DNA of 64,000 nt from Hungatella sp. (GTDB lineage Bacteria; Bacillota; Clostridia; Lachnospirales; Lachnospiraceae). The notes under the pieces were generated by a model. The model had not been told where the DNA came from, searched no databases, and saw only the letters and a list, made by a program, of their open reading frames with translations. Both the position numbers and the translations under genes were made by a program. The stretch covers positions 1 through 64,000 of the forward strand of contig WASS01000016.1 of NCBI GenBank assembly GCA_009712635.1, in the 5' to 3' direction. Positions 8,985 through 17,597 of the stretch are shown here, in pieces (position 1 is the stretch's first letter; the number at the start of each line of letters is the position of its first letter).

Positions 8985-9878
8985 ATGGAGCAGCAGTTTG
9001 CAGTAATTAAAAAGCCGGTAATTACCATATGGGACCGGCCTGGAGAAATAAAGGAGAACAGGGAAAAGAAACTGGTTTCTTCCATTGCAGATGAAGGAAT
9101 ATACGGTATGGGACTTCGGATCACAGGGGAGGAAGACCAGGGATTTTATCCGGTTGTTACAGCCTATCATTATCCGGGGTATGTAAGAAAAGAGGATGTG
9201 GAACTGACCGGCCTTTCTTCCCTGATTAACTGGGAAGAAGGCGGTCTGATGGTAACAGATGGAGAATTCGTGGATATCATGTCAATTCCCAAGGTTCAGG
9301 GAGTGAGAATCATGAGTGTTCCCAGAGGAGCACTGATTAAGGTGAGAGAGTTTGAGTCTGAGGAATCTGGCTGGGCAATGGTTGAGTTATTTGACGGGCA
9401 GAAAGGGTTTATGAGGAATCAGTATCTGCGCCCGAAAGAATATTCCCAAAGCGCTTTGTGGACGGATCATCTTCCCCAGAAGGAAATTGTGGATGAAAGA
9501 GAATTTCGCCGGGCAGTGATTGAGACTGCAATGGAGTATCTGGGCACACAGTATCGGTGGGGAGGCAGAACGTCATTGGGCATTGACTGTTCTGGTTTAA
9601 CTTCACAGAGCTATCTGATGAACGGGATTATTATATTCCGGGATGCAAAAATACAGCCAGGGTTTCCGGTTAAGGAAATTCCTAAGGATGAAATGCTTCC
9701 AGGGGATCTCATGTATTTTCCGGGTCATATTGCCATGTACCTGGGAGACGGATCATACATACATTCCACGGGTAAGATTGGCAGCAGCGGAGTGGTCATA
9801 AACAGTTTAAATCCCGACGCGGCGGATTACCGGGATGATCTGGCCAAAAGCTGGTATGCTTCAGGGAGTATATTCTAA
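8985..9878 (+). CDS. NlpC/P60 peptidase with SH3-like N-terminus (YkfC type)
   Basis: 297 residues from the ATG; a GTG three bases upstream is possible, but AAGGAG at 8973-8978 is 6 nt from the ATG and only 3 from the GTG. The N-terminal ~170 residues resemble paired bacterial SH3 domains; the C-terminal C40 domain has catalytic Cys202 (GIDCSGL), His248 (GHIAMYLG) and His260 (YIHSTG). No signal peptide, as in the cytoplasmic YkfC-type gamma-D-glutamyl-L-diamino-acid endopeptidases that release L-Ala-D-Glu from imported murein peptides. That product is exactly the substrate of the epimerase encoded upstream, which supports the assignment. Confidence 0.88.
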   Translation: MEQQFAVIKKPVITIWDRPGEIKENREKKLVSSIADEGIYGMGLRITGEEDQGFYPVVTAYHYPGYVRKEDVELTGLSSLINWEEGGLMVTDGEFVDIMSIPKVQGVRIMSVPRGALIKVREFESEESGWAMVELFDGQKGFMRNQYLRPKEYSQSALWTDHLPQKEIVDEREFRRAVIETAMEYLGTQYRWGGRTSLGIDCSGLTSQSYLMNGIIIFRDAKIQPGFPVKEIPKDEMLPGDLMYFPGHIAMYLGDGSYIHSTGKIGSSGVVINSLNPDAADYRDDLAKSWYASGSIF

Positions 9879-9896
9879 TAAAAAACGGAGGATGAC

Positions 9897-10742
9897 ATGG
9901 ACAATAGATTTACATTAGAGAAAAGAATTCAGGCAGAACTAATGAGCTATGACGGGAAAATGGGAATCTATCTCAATGATTTTCATGGTAATGTGATCAC
10001 TATGGGGCAGGATGAAAAATATGAAACTGCAAGTACCATCAAGACCTTTATACTTGCCTGTTTATTTGATGAAGTGGAAAAAGGGAACAAAAGCCTTGAG
10101 GATCTGGTGGAATATAAGGCGGAACATGTGGTGGATGGGAGCGGCGTACTGGCGGCCCTGGAACCAGGGGCTGTACTCAGAGTAAAAGATGCGGCTGTTT
10201 TTATGATTATCGTCAGTGATAACATTGCTACCAATATGATGATTGATTATCTGGGACTGGATACCATTAACCGCTGTATTCAAAAGCTGGGATGCAAGGA
10301 TACGATTCTTTATAATTCCATTCACTTTGACCGGTACCGGCAACTGGGAACCAGCACTCCAAACGATTATGGCAGTGTATTTACAAGACTGGTAAAGGGA
10401 GAGCTGATCAGCGAGAAAGCGGATGGGGCAATGCTTGAAATATTGAAAAAGCAGCATTACAACAGTATGATAACAAAAGACTTTCCTCCGGTCTATATGG
10501 ACAGTGACAATACAGATGAGATACTGATTTCTGTGGCTTCAAAAAGCGGGAGTATGGATGCCTGCCGCAATGACGGAGGCATCGTATTTACTCCATATGG
10601 ACCGTATGTGATTGTGATGTTTCATAAAGAATTTTCCGATGCCATGTATTATCCGGCTCATCCGGCCACTATATTCGGGTCCAGGGTAAGTAAATTGGTA
10701 CTGGATCAGTTCCTGGCTTTGGAAGGAAGATTCTGTCTGTAG
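9897..10742 (+). CDS. Class A beta-lactamase-fold serine hydrolase (second copy)
   Basis: 281 residues. S46-T-I-K49, S107-D-N109 and K216-S-G218 give the full penicilloyl-serine-transferase set. Same architecture as the operon's first gene but clearly diverged (KSG instead of KTG, different loops). No signal peptide, so cytoplasmic. Last gene of the operon; it ends 3 nt before the stop of the convergent HAD gene. Likely a peptidase acting on peptide substrates brought in by the importer; a true beta-lactamase would normally be exported. Confidence 0.8.
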   Translation: MDNRFTLEKRIQAELMSYDGKMGIYLNDFHGNVITMGQDEKYETASTIKTFILACLFDEVEKGNKSLEDLVEYKAEHVVDGSGVLAALEPGAVLRVKDAAVFMIIVSDNIATNMMIDYLGLDTINRCIQKLGCKDTILYNSIHFDRYRQLGTSTPNDYGSVFTRLVKGELISEKADGAMLEILKKQHYNSMITKDFPPVYMDSDNTDEILISVASKSGSMDACRNDGGIVFTPYGPYVIVMFHKEFSDAMYYPAHPATIFGSRVSKLVLDQFLALEGRFCL

Positions 10743-10745
10743 AGA

Positions 10746-11417
10746 CTACAGGCTTAAAAGCTGGGACAGATCATGAATGGTATAAGTTGCATCAGACCTG
10801 ACGGGAGAATCTGTGCGGGTAAAGAGACAGGAGTCAATGCCGGCATTGACGGCGCCCCTGATATCAGAACTTAAACTGTCCCCTACCATGATGGTTCCTT
10901 TCTGATTGAACTCAGGAATATGTTCAAAGCAGTGTTTAAAAAAGTGGATAGATGGCTTCTCGCTTCCCACTTTTTCCGATATAAACATTCCGTCAAACAG
11001 GTCGAAAATACCAGCCTGATTTAGTCTGGTAACCTGGGTGGTATAAACCCCGTTGGAAGCAGTATAGAGCTTTTTTCCCATGCTTTTTAGCTGGGTCAGC
11101 GTCTCTTTTGCGTGGGGGATGAGCTCCGGGCTGTTGCCAAGAAAGCTTCGATAGCGGGATTCTGCCTCCACTCCATCTACTTCTCTTTCCAGAGTCTGAA
11201 AATATAGGGAAAATCTTGTTTGAAATACTTCTTCCCTGCTGATCTTCTCCTGCTCCAGCAGATTCCAGAGATTCATGTTTATCTTTTTATATTCATCCAG
11301 CATGCTGCGTTCAAAGGGAAGGCAGTAGGATTCTATTACATTCTGAAAGCTCCGCTCTTCTGCCGCATCAAAATCCAGGATGGTGTTGTCAATATCGATT
11401 AAGTATGTTTGGTACAT
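10746..11417 (-). CDS. HAD-family nucleotidase (YjjG/YfnB type)
   Basis: 223 residues. HAD motif I DIDNTILDF with nucleophile D8 and acid/base D10, the alpha-helical cap characteristic of the C1 subclass, a motif II Ser/Thr (TASNG), motif III Lys (SEKVGSEKPS) and motif IV GDSLSSDI. Closest family is the YjjG-type pyrimidine 5'-nucleotidase, a house-cleaning phosphatase. It follows the YczE-type gene by 3 nt with its GGAGG inside that gene's 3' end, so the two form an operon. Confidence 0.82.
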   Translation of the reverse strand: MYQTYLIDIDNTILDFDAAEERSFQNVIESYCLPFERSMLDEYKKINMNLWNLLEQEKISREEVFQTRFSLYFQTLEREVDGVEAESRYRSFLGNSPELIPHAKETLTQLKSMGKKLYTASNGVYTTQVTRLNQAGIFDLFDGMFISEKVGSEKPSIHFFKHCFEHIPEFNQKGTIMVGDSLSSDIRGAVNAGIDSCLFTRTDSPVRSDATYTIHDLSQLLSL

Positions 11418-11420
11418 GTT

Positions 11421-12059
11421 TTAGTCCTCCATATTCCAGTGCTTCTTAAAGAAGTTTAAGCAGATTCCTAACAGAGGGGAAAGGAGCAGAACACTGATTA
11501 CGGTTCCTTCCCGGATCTGCCAAGGTGTATGTGCCCATAAGGTAAGTGCGATAGCAGCAACCAGAAATATCACATCAAAGCTCATGCGTACAGCGGTAAA
11601 ATTCTTGTGATAAAGTTCCGTAATGGTAAGGCAGAGACTCTCTAAGGGGAACTTTATAATTCCAATTGCCAGGACAGCGCCAAGGCTTATGGAAGCGAAA
11701 ATCAAACCGGTTGCATAGAGCAGTACTCTGAAAAGGTAGCTTTCGGCCGTAAAACCGGACAGAACCTGGTAGAGAAAAAAGTTAATAATAATTCCGTTTG
11801 CAATGGTAGCGATAATCTGAATGATGTCCTTATAGTTTAATCTGGTATGTCTTAAAAGTAAATAGCTGATAAAAAAAATGGTATTAATCAGGTTTAATAT
11901 GGTACCAACCTTCCATGGAATGAGAAAGGAAAGTGTAACTGCCATTGCATTTAAAATACTCTGGCCGATGGCTGCTTTTAACTGCAGCGATACTCCAAAT
12001 CCAAATAGTACAAAGTTCAGGATGGAATAAGCAATAAATTTTGTGTTTTTCTTCGTCAT
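11421..12059 (-). CDS. YczE/YitT-like integral membrane protein
   Basis: 212 residues from ATG 12059, chosen because GAGGTG lies 6 nt upstream; an in-frame GTG at 12068 is part of that ribosome site. Five to six hydrophobic segments with short polar loops, matching the YczE family of uncharacterised membrane proteins. A positively charged C-terminus (FFKKHW) suggests an inside tail. Divergent from a Crp-type regulator, a pairing also known for YczE-like genes, so it may be that regulator's target. Function unknown. Confidence 0.7.
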   Translation of the reverse strand: MTKKNTKFIAYSILNFVLFGFGVSLQLKAAIGQSILNAMAVTLSFLIPWKVGTILNLINTIFFISYLLLRHTRLNYKDIIQIIATIANGIIINFFLYQVLSGFTAESYLFRVLLYATGLIFASISLGAVLAIGIIKFPLESLCLTITELYHKNFTAVRMSFDVIFLVAAIALTLWAHTPWQIREGTVISVLLLSPLLGICLNFFKKHWNMED

Positions 12060-12076
12060 TGTTTTCACCTCAGGAA

Positions 12077-12122
12077 TATGATACCATAGTTTCTGGACAA
12101 CCTACTATGAGATTTATCATAT
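12077..12122. promoter_or_regulatory. Nested inverted repeat between divergent yczE-type and crp-type genes
   Basis: Outer arms atatgata (12077-12084) and tatcatat (12115-12122); inner arms catagt and actatg around a 13-nt centre. The whole dyad fills the intergenic space and is a good candidate operator for the neighbouring Crp-family protein. Confidence 0.5.
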
Positions 12123-12136
12123 CAGAGGAAATTATA

Positions 12137-12760
12137 ATGAAACAGTTTATAACGTGTGAGATTCCGGATCATTTAATAAAAATGGGGCAGGAGAAACGCT
12201 TCCCCAAAGGCAGCAATATTTTTAAGGTGGGGGAGTCCCTTTCCCGCTGCTATTATATCTGCTCCGGTGCAGTAAAGATATATATAGATCATGAAAACGG
12301 CCGACGCTCCATTCTTGATTTTGCAGGAAGAGAGGACTGGCTGGGGGAGCTTTCTATTTTCTGTAATGAGGACTTCACAAAAGAAAACAAAGTGGTGGAT
12401 GACATCTGCTGCCTGGAGTTTAATTTGGAAGCCATTAGAGATATGTGTAAAAAGGACGCTGAGGTTTCTTTCTATTTCGCATCCTATATTTCCAGTAAAC
12501 TGATGGCCAGAAGTTTCCGGCTTAGTGAATATCTTAATTATTCTCTGGAAAAAAGACTTGCCTCCTTTATACTGACCCATCATAAAGAGGGATTGTATGG
12601 GATTTCCCATACAGATGTTTCTGAGTATATGAATGTCAGCTACCGTCATATACTGTTTGTCATGAAGAAATTTTGTGATGAGGGAATTATGAAAAAAGAA
12701 AAAGGGTATTTTATCGCTGATTATAAGAGACTGCAGGAGATCGCGGAACGCTCTGAATAA
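12137..12760 (+). CDS. Crp/Fnr-family transcriptional regulator (YeiL-like)
   Basis: 207 residues. N-terminal cyclic-nucleotide-binding-type beta-barrel (about residues 15-120, with RFPKGSNIFKVGE and the GAVKIYI strand), dimerisation helix, and a C-terminal winged helix (ISHTDVSEYMNVSYRHILFVMKKF). No Cys cluster of the Fnr iron-sulphur type. Start 12137 chosen for AGAGGA 7 nt upstream; the reading frame is open further upstream into the divergent gene but without a ribosome site. Transcribed away from the YczE gene across a large dyad. Effector unknown. Confidence 0.8.
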   Translation: MKQFITCEIPDHLIKMGQEKRFPKGSNIFKVGESLSRCYYICSGAVKIYIDHENGRRSILDFAGREDWLGELSIFCNEDFTKENKVVDDICCLEFNLEAIRDMCKKDAEVSFYFASYISSKLMARSFRLSEYLNYSLEKRLASFILTHHKEGLYGISHTDVSEYMNVSYRHILFVMKKFCDEGIMKKEKGYFIADYKRLQEIAERSE

Positions 12761-12773
12761 ACCATAATTACTA

Positions 12774-12802
12774 TTGTTTCCTTTTCTGATTTTCGATATA
12801 AT
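12774..12802 (+). promoter_or_regulatory. SigA promoter for the YgjP-recJ chain
   Basis: TTGTTT (12774-12779), 17-nt spacer, perfect TATAAT (12797-12802), 61 nt before the start at 12863. Confidence 0.7.
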
Positions 12803-12862
12803 TGAGGGTACGGGTTTCTTTGCGAATGAGGAAAATGAAAATAAGAGGTTGGAATCGTATAT

Positions 12863-13612
12863 ATGGAAGAGGAACATAATGAAGATAGAAGGAACACAGG
12901 TATTTTGCCCCTTGAAGATGGAACCTTCTTAAACTATAAGATTGTAAAATCCAAGCGGAGAACCATGGCGCTCCAGGTCTCAAAAACAGGAGAAGTGACC
13001 GTAAGACTTCCTTTCACGGTACCTTACCGTTTGGGGCATGAGCTGGTATTAAAAAACAGCAGATGGGTGTATGAGGCAGTTTTAAAAATCAGGTCCAGGC
13101 CAGTATTGAATCAGTTTTCATGGGTCGATGGGAGTGAACTGCTGTTATTTGGAGAAAGGCGCATCATTCGTATCCTGCATGATGTTAAAAGAAAGGGTAT
13201 TTTAATAAAGGAATCTTCAGAAGAAATAACACTTACTGGTACCATAGATGGAGAGGATACAGTCAAAACAGTGATTAAGAACTGGTACAGACAGCGTGCA
13301 AGACAGTATCTGGAGGAGAAAACTGCTGTGTGGGCACAAATTATGAACACGGATTACGGCAGAATCGCAATTCGGGATCAGGCCACCAGATGGGGCAGCT
13401 GCAGCGGTAAGGGAAACCTAAACTTTAACTGGAGACTTGTACTGCTGCCGGAAGATCTGGCTGATTATGTGGTAGTACATGAACTGGCTCATCGGTCTTA
13501 TATGAATCATTCAAAAGCATTCTGGTCAACTGTAGAAAAGGAAATACCGGATTACCGGTCCAGGAGGAAGAGATTAAGGGAATATGAAAGTGACATCTAT
13601 CAGAAATATTAA
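12863..13612 (+). CDS. YgjP-like zinc metallopeptidase-fold protein (DUF45)
   Basis: 249 residues. The zinc motif H206-E-L-A-H210 with third ligand candidate H216, preceded by the family hallmark TRWGSCSGKGNLNFNWRL (175-192). YgjP/DUF45 proteins have a WLM/SprT-like fold; E. coli YgjP has been reported to have UTP pyrophosphatase activity, but a peptidase role is also proposed. The 3' end overlaps the next gene by 29 nt in another frame. Confidence 0.82.
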   Translation: MEEEHNEDRRNTGILPLEDGTFLNYKIVKSKRRTMALQVSKTGEVTVRLPFTVPYRLGHELVLKNSRWVYEAVLKIRSRPVLNQFSWVDGSELLLFGERRIIRILHDVKRKGILIKESSEEITLTGTIDGEDTVKTVIKNWYRQRARQYLEEKTAVWAQIMNTDYGRIAIRDQATRWGSCSGKGNLNFNWRLVLLPEDLADYVVVHELAHRSYMNHSKAFWSTVEKEIPDYRSRRKRLREYESDIYQKY

Positions 13613-14696
13613 AATAAAAACAAAACTCATTTTGCTGGGTGCAATCAGCATTTTGGGATTAATATTTATTGGAACGGAATCTGTTATTACAGCCAGTAAG
13701 ATCAATGAAGCCAGCACGGTGATTTCCCAGTCATGGGTGCCAGCCATCATCATTGCAGAAGAGTTGAACACGAAGACATCTGATTACCGTATTAAGGAGT
13801 ATAACCATGTAGTCACTTCAAGCGGGGTTGACAAATCTCAGCTGGAGCGGGAGATGGATGGTATCAAAACTGAGATAGACCGGTCTTTTGCCCGGTATGG
13901 ACTTTATATTACGGATGAATCAGACCGACAGTTAATGAATGAGGCCAAAGATAACTGGAGGAAGTATTTAGAATGCAGCTATCGCCTTCTTGCCGTCAGC
14001 AGGGAAAACAACTCCAGTGAAGCATTTAACATCATCATGGGAGAATCCAAAGTGCTGTTTGATGAGGCAAGCGATGGGTTTTTAGAGGTTGTGAATTATA
14101 ACAGAAAAGGATCGGAAGCAGCCAGCATTGAAGGGGATCATTTATATATGCGTCTGGCAAGGATGAAGGTCATCAGCGTTGGTGTGGTGGGATTTTTAAT
14201 TTCACTCCTGGTGATTTATATAATCATTGCCATTGATAAACCGGTAAAGGACCTTGTGGAAGGAACCAGAAGAGTATCAGACGGAGATCTGGGGGTCTAT
14301 TTAACCTACCAATCCAGGGATGAAATCGGAATTCTGACCAATTCTGTCAATGAATTGATTGACCGGTTAAAGCATATTATTGATGATGAAAAATATTTAT
14401 TTCAGGAAATCGGAAGTGAGAACTTTGAGGTGAAATCCACCTGTGAAAAAGCTTACCGGGGGGACTTTGCTCCAATTCTTTATTCCATTACAAGTCTTAT
14501 GAATCGTTTGTCTGCCGCAAAAAGGCGGAAAGAAGGCTTGCAGGAGGATCAGGAAACAGGGAATAAAAGGATTCGGGAAATAACAAAGGCCAGGAAATTG
14601 AGAGAGATAAAAGGCACAAAAGAAAAGACAGCACAAGAGAGTGTTATTAAGGAGATTAAGAAAGATGGCAGCAGAGCAATGGATGCTTCAGACTAA
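13584..14696 (+). CDS. Chemoreceptor-like sensor with HAMP but no signalling domain
   Basis: 370 residues. TM1 (15-33), a ~160-residue extracytoplasmic four-helix-bundle domain of the 4HB_MCP type, TM2 (196-217), HAMP (218-270), then a second HAMP-like segment ending in GDFAPILYSITSLMNRL (293-309). In normal methyl-accepting proteins the long kinase-control coiled coil follows here; instead there is a ~60-residue Lys/Glu/Arg-rich tail and a stop. The gene overlaps the upstream metallopeptidase gene (29 nt) and recJ (32 nt), so the truncation is not a recent sequencing gap within empty DNA. Output partner unknown. Confidence 0.75.
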   Translation: MKVTSIRNIKIKTKLILLGAISILGLIFIGTESVITASKINEASTVISQSWVPAIIIAEELNTKTSDYRIKEYNHVVTSSGVDKSQLEREMDGIKTEIDRSFARYGLYITDESDRQLMNEAKDNWRKYLECSYRLLAVSRENNSSEAFNIIMGESKVLFDEASDGFLEVVNYNRKGSEAASIEGDHLYMRLARMKVISVGVVGFLISLLVIYIIIAIDKPVKDLVEGTRRVSDGDLGVYLTYQSRDEIGILTNSVNELIDRLKHIIDDEKYLFQEIGSENFEVKSTCEKAYRGDFAPILYSITSLMNRLSAAKRRKEGLQEDQETGNKRIREITKARKLREIKGTKEKTAQESVIKEIKKDGSRAMDASD

Positions 14697-16377
14697 ACGG
14701 GCTGATTTTGATGAAATGGCAAAGCTTTACCATATATCACCGGTAACGGCAAGAATTATCAGAAACCGGGAAGTATTAGGGCGGGAGGCCGTGGAAAAGT
14801 ATTTAAGAGGGGGGCTGGGTGATTTATACAGCCCCTGTCTGCTGAAAGACATGGATCGTGCCATATTGATTTTAAAGGAAAAGATACAACAGTTGAAGCC
14901 TGTCCGGATCGTAGGGGATTATGATATTGACGGGGTCTGTTCTACATATCTTTTGTTTCAGGCACTGAAAGAGACCGGCGCAGTTGTGGATTATGAAATT
15001 CCTGACAGAATCAAGGATGGATATGGAATTAATGAATCTATAATCAGGGCAGCTTACGAGGATGGTATTGATACAATTGTGACCTGTGATAATGGAATCG
15101 CCGCAGTGGAACAAATCAGTCTTGCCAAAGAACTTGGGATGACAGTGATTATAACAGATCACCATGATATTCGCAAAGACGATGGGCAGGAGATGCTGCC
15201 ACCGGGTGATGCGATTGTTAATCCCAAGCAGGAAGCCTGCAGGTATCCGTTTCCTGAGATTTGCGGTGCTATGGTGGCATTTAAGCTGATACAGGCTTTG
15301 TATGAGGCGTTTGGCATTTCAAAAGAGAAATCCTTTGATATGGTGGAATTTGCTGCCATAGCAACCGTTGGAGATGTGATGAAGCTGCAGGACGAGAACC
15401 GGATTATTGTGAAAGAAGGTTTAAAACGCATTGGGAAAACAAAAAGTCTGGGGCTTTTAAAACTCATTGAGAAGAATAATCTGGATAAGGATCATATTAC
15501 AGCATATCAGATTGGATTTGTGATCGGTCCTTGTTTAAACGCGGGCGGACGTCTGGTGACTGCCAAGCTGGCTCTTTCTCTGCTTTTATGTGAGGAAGAG
15601 GAAGAAGCAGACAGAATGGCGGTTGAATTAAAGGATCTCAATGACCAGAGAAAGGATATGACGAAATCGGGAACAGACGAAGCGGTGAAGCTGGTAGAAG
15701 AACATTTTTCGAAAGATAAGGTTCTGGTGGTATATCTGCCGGATTGCCATGAGTCACTTGCCGGAATCATAGCCGGCAGATTAAGAGAACGTTTTCAAAA
15801 ACCGGCATTTGTACTGACGGATGGGGAGGAACATGTAAAGGGTTCCGGGAGATCCATTGAGTCTTATCATATGTTTGACGCTCTGGTGGAGGTAAAGGAA
15901 CTCCTGCTGAAATTCGGAGGTCACCCAATGGCAGCAGGGCTGTCTCTTTTAAAGGAAAATGTTGATGAATTACGCAGAGCTCTGAATGAAAATGCGGAGT
16001 TATCAGAAGATGATTTTGTTAAGAAGGTATGGATTGATGTTCCCATGCCTCTGGAGTACATAAGTGAGCCTTTGATTGAGGAACTGGATTTACTGGAACC
16101 ATATGGGCAGGGGAATGAAAAACCACTGTTTGCACAAAAGGATTTGTCCATTCGCAGTGTACGCGTACTGGGTAAAAACCGGAATGTGGTCAAATTTTCA
16201 CTGGTAACAAAAAACGGTACGCCTATGGATGGGCTTTTGTTTGAAGACGGAGACTTATTTGCAGAAGAACTGGGAAATCGCCGCCGGCTGGACGTGGTGT
16301 ATTATCCGGCAGTAAATGAATACAATGGAAATAAATCGCTTCAGATTGTAATAAAAAATTACCGGATTTTAAGCTAG
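14665..16377 (+). CDS. recJ: Single-stranded-DNA-specific exonuclease RecJ
   Basis: 570 residues from ATG 14665 (AAGGAG 10 nt upstream; a GTG at 14641 is in frame but lies before that site). DHH motifs: VGDYDIDG (83-90), VTCDNG, ITDHHD with D165-H-H167, and the DHHA1 glycine motif GGHPMAAG; an OB-like C-terminal domain follows. Degrades single-stranded DNA 5' to 3' in repair. Lacks nothing expected for the short Firmicute RecJ form. Confidence 0.93.
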   Translation: MAAEQWMLQTKRADFDEMAKLYHISPVTARIIRNREVLGREAVEKYLRGGLGDLYSPCLLKDMDRAILILKEKIQQLKPVRIVGDYDIDGVCSTYLLFQALKETGAVVDYEIPDRIKDGYGINESIIRAAYEDGIDTIVTCDNGIAAVEQISLAKELGMTVIITDHHDIRKDDGQEMLPPGDAIVNPKQEACRYPFPEICGAMVAFKLIQALYEAFGISKEKSFDMVEFAAIATVGDVMKLQDENRIIVKEGLKRIGKTKSLGLLKLIEKNNLDKDHITAYQIGFVIGPCLNAGGRLVTAKLALSLLLCEEEEEADRMAVELKDLNDQRKDMTKSGTDEAVKLVEEHFSKDKVLVVYLPDCHESLAGIIAGRLRERFQKPAFVLTDGEEHVKGSGRSIESYHMFDALVEVKELLLKFGGHPMAAGLSLLKENVDELRRALNENAELSEDDFVKKVWIDVPMPLEYISEPLIEELDLLEPYGQGNEKPLFAQKDLSIRSVRVLGKNRNVVKFSLVTKNGTPMDGLLFEDGDLFAEELGNRRRLDVVYYPAVNEYNGNKSLQIVIKNYRILS

Positions 16378-16399
16378 AGCAGACAACAGGGAGAATGGC

Positions 16400-17527
16400 A
16401 TGAAGACAGTAAGGGCAGTGATAATCGGTTATGGAGGAATGGGTAAAAAATATGCACAGATGCTTGCTGCAGGAGAGGTGAGCGGTATGTCTCTGACAGG
16501 AATCTGCTGCCGCAACACGAAAGGACAGGAGGAAATCAGGAATCAGTATCCAGAGGCAAGGATTTATAAAGATGCAGATGCAGTATTTGCAGCCAAAGAT
16601 GAATTTGATGCTGTGGTGATTGTAACCCCTCATGATACCCATGTTCCTTTTGGACTTATGGCAGCCAGGGCCGGAAAGCATATTCTCATGGACAAGCCTT
16701 TGGGAATCTCGGCAAAAGAAGGGGCAATGCTGGTAACAGAGTCGGACAAATCAGGAATCAGTCTCGCAATGATTTTTAATACTCGTATGAAAGGTGGTTT
16801 TTTGTCTGCGGGAACATTTATCAAAGGCGGTGGACTGGGGAGAATTACCAGGGCTGTTTGGGTCTGCAATACCTGGTACCGCACGCCGGCCTACCATGAC
16901 AGCGCCCCGTGGAGAAGTACCTGGAGCGGGGAACACGGCGGTCTTTTAATCAATCAGTGCCAGCATTTTCTGGATATCTGGCAGTGGCTCTTTGGAATGC
17001 CGGATGAGGTTTACGCTTCCATTGATTATGGGAAATATAATCCGATTACAGTAGATGACAGCTTTGACCTGCAGTTTTCTTATAATAATGGTTTCCGGGG
17101 AACGTTAATCAGCTCCACCGGAGATAATCCGGGAACTAACCGCCTTGAAATATGGGGATCTAAAGGGCGGCTTACCATAACAGACGGAGATGAATTAATT
17201 TTTGATGAAAATGTAGTTTCCACAGACGAATTTGCAAGAACCAATCAGGATCCCTTTGGAAAGCTTAACTACGTTCGGAAATCACTTCCAGCAGAAAATC
17301 ATAAGGGAGAAGAATATCATATGATTTTTCAGAATTTTTCTAATCATCTGCTTAAAGGGGAAACGCTGATGACTCCGGGGGAGGACGGAATACGGACACT
17401 TATGATGGCTAACGGAGCCTATCTTTCTTCCTGGCTGGAGAAGAAAATTTCTTATCCTTATGACGAAGATCTTTATGAAAAGCTTCTTGCTCAGCATACA
17501 GAAGATGAGAAAGCCTTGACATTTTAA
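16400..17527 (+). CDS. Gfo/Idh/MocA-family NAD(P)-dependent oxidoreductase
   Basis: 375 residues. Rossmann dinucleotide fold at the start (IIGYGGMGKKYAQ), the family's cis-Pro strand MDKPLGIS near residue 95-102, and a C-terminal alpha/beta substrate domain with HGGLLINQCQHFLDIWQW, where the His after the helix is the usual catalytic position. Acts on a sugar, inositol or related polyol; the substrate cannot be told. Follows recJ by 22 nt; the glyA promoter overlaps its stop codon. Confidence 0.85.
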   Translation: MKTVRAVIIGYGGMGKKYAQMLAAGEVSGMSLTGICCRNTKGQEEIRNQYPEARIYKDADAVFAAKDEFDAVVIVTPHDTHVPFGLMAARAGKHILMDKPLGISAKEGAMLVTESDKSGISLAMIFNTRMKGGFLSAGTFIKGGGLGRITRAVWVCNTWYRTPAYHDSAPWRSTWSGEHGGLLINQCQHFLDIWQWLFGMPDEVYASIDYGKYNPITVDDSFDLQFSYNNGFRGTLISSTGDNPGTNRLEIWGSKGRLTITDGDELIFDENVVSTDEFARTNQDPFGKLNYVRKSLPAENHKGEEYHMIFQNFSNHLLKGETLMTPGEDGIRTLMMANGAYLSSWLEKKISYPYDEDLYEKLLAQHTEDEKALTF

Positions 17528-17545
17528 GGAAGTTTGCTATATAAT
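17516..17545 (+). promoter_or_regulatory. Consensus promoter of glyA
   Basis: TTGACA (17516-17521), 18-nt spacer, TATAAT (17540-17545); both hexamers are perfect. It begins inside the last codons of the oxidoreductase gene. Confidence 0.8.
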
Positions 17546-17597
17546 CTACCAAAATGCTAAAGAGTAACGATTCAAAAGGAAAAGTGAGGGATTTGAC

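Noticed and set aside
17528-17597. Glycine riboswitch before glyA
   Set aside because: Only about 50 nt lie between the predicted transcription start and the gene, too short for a glycine aptamer.
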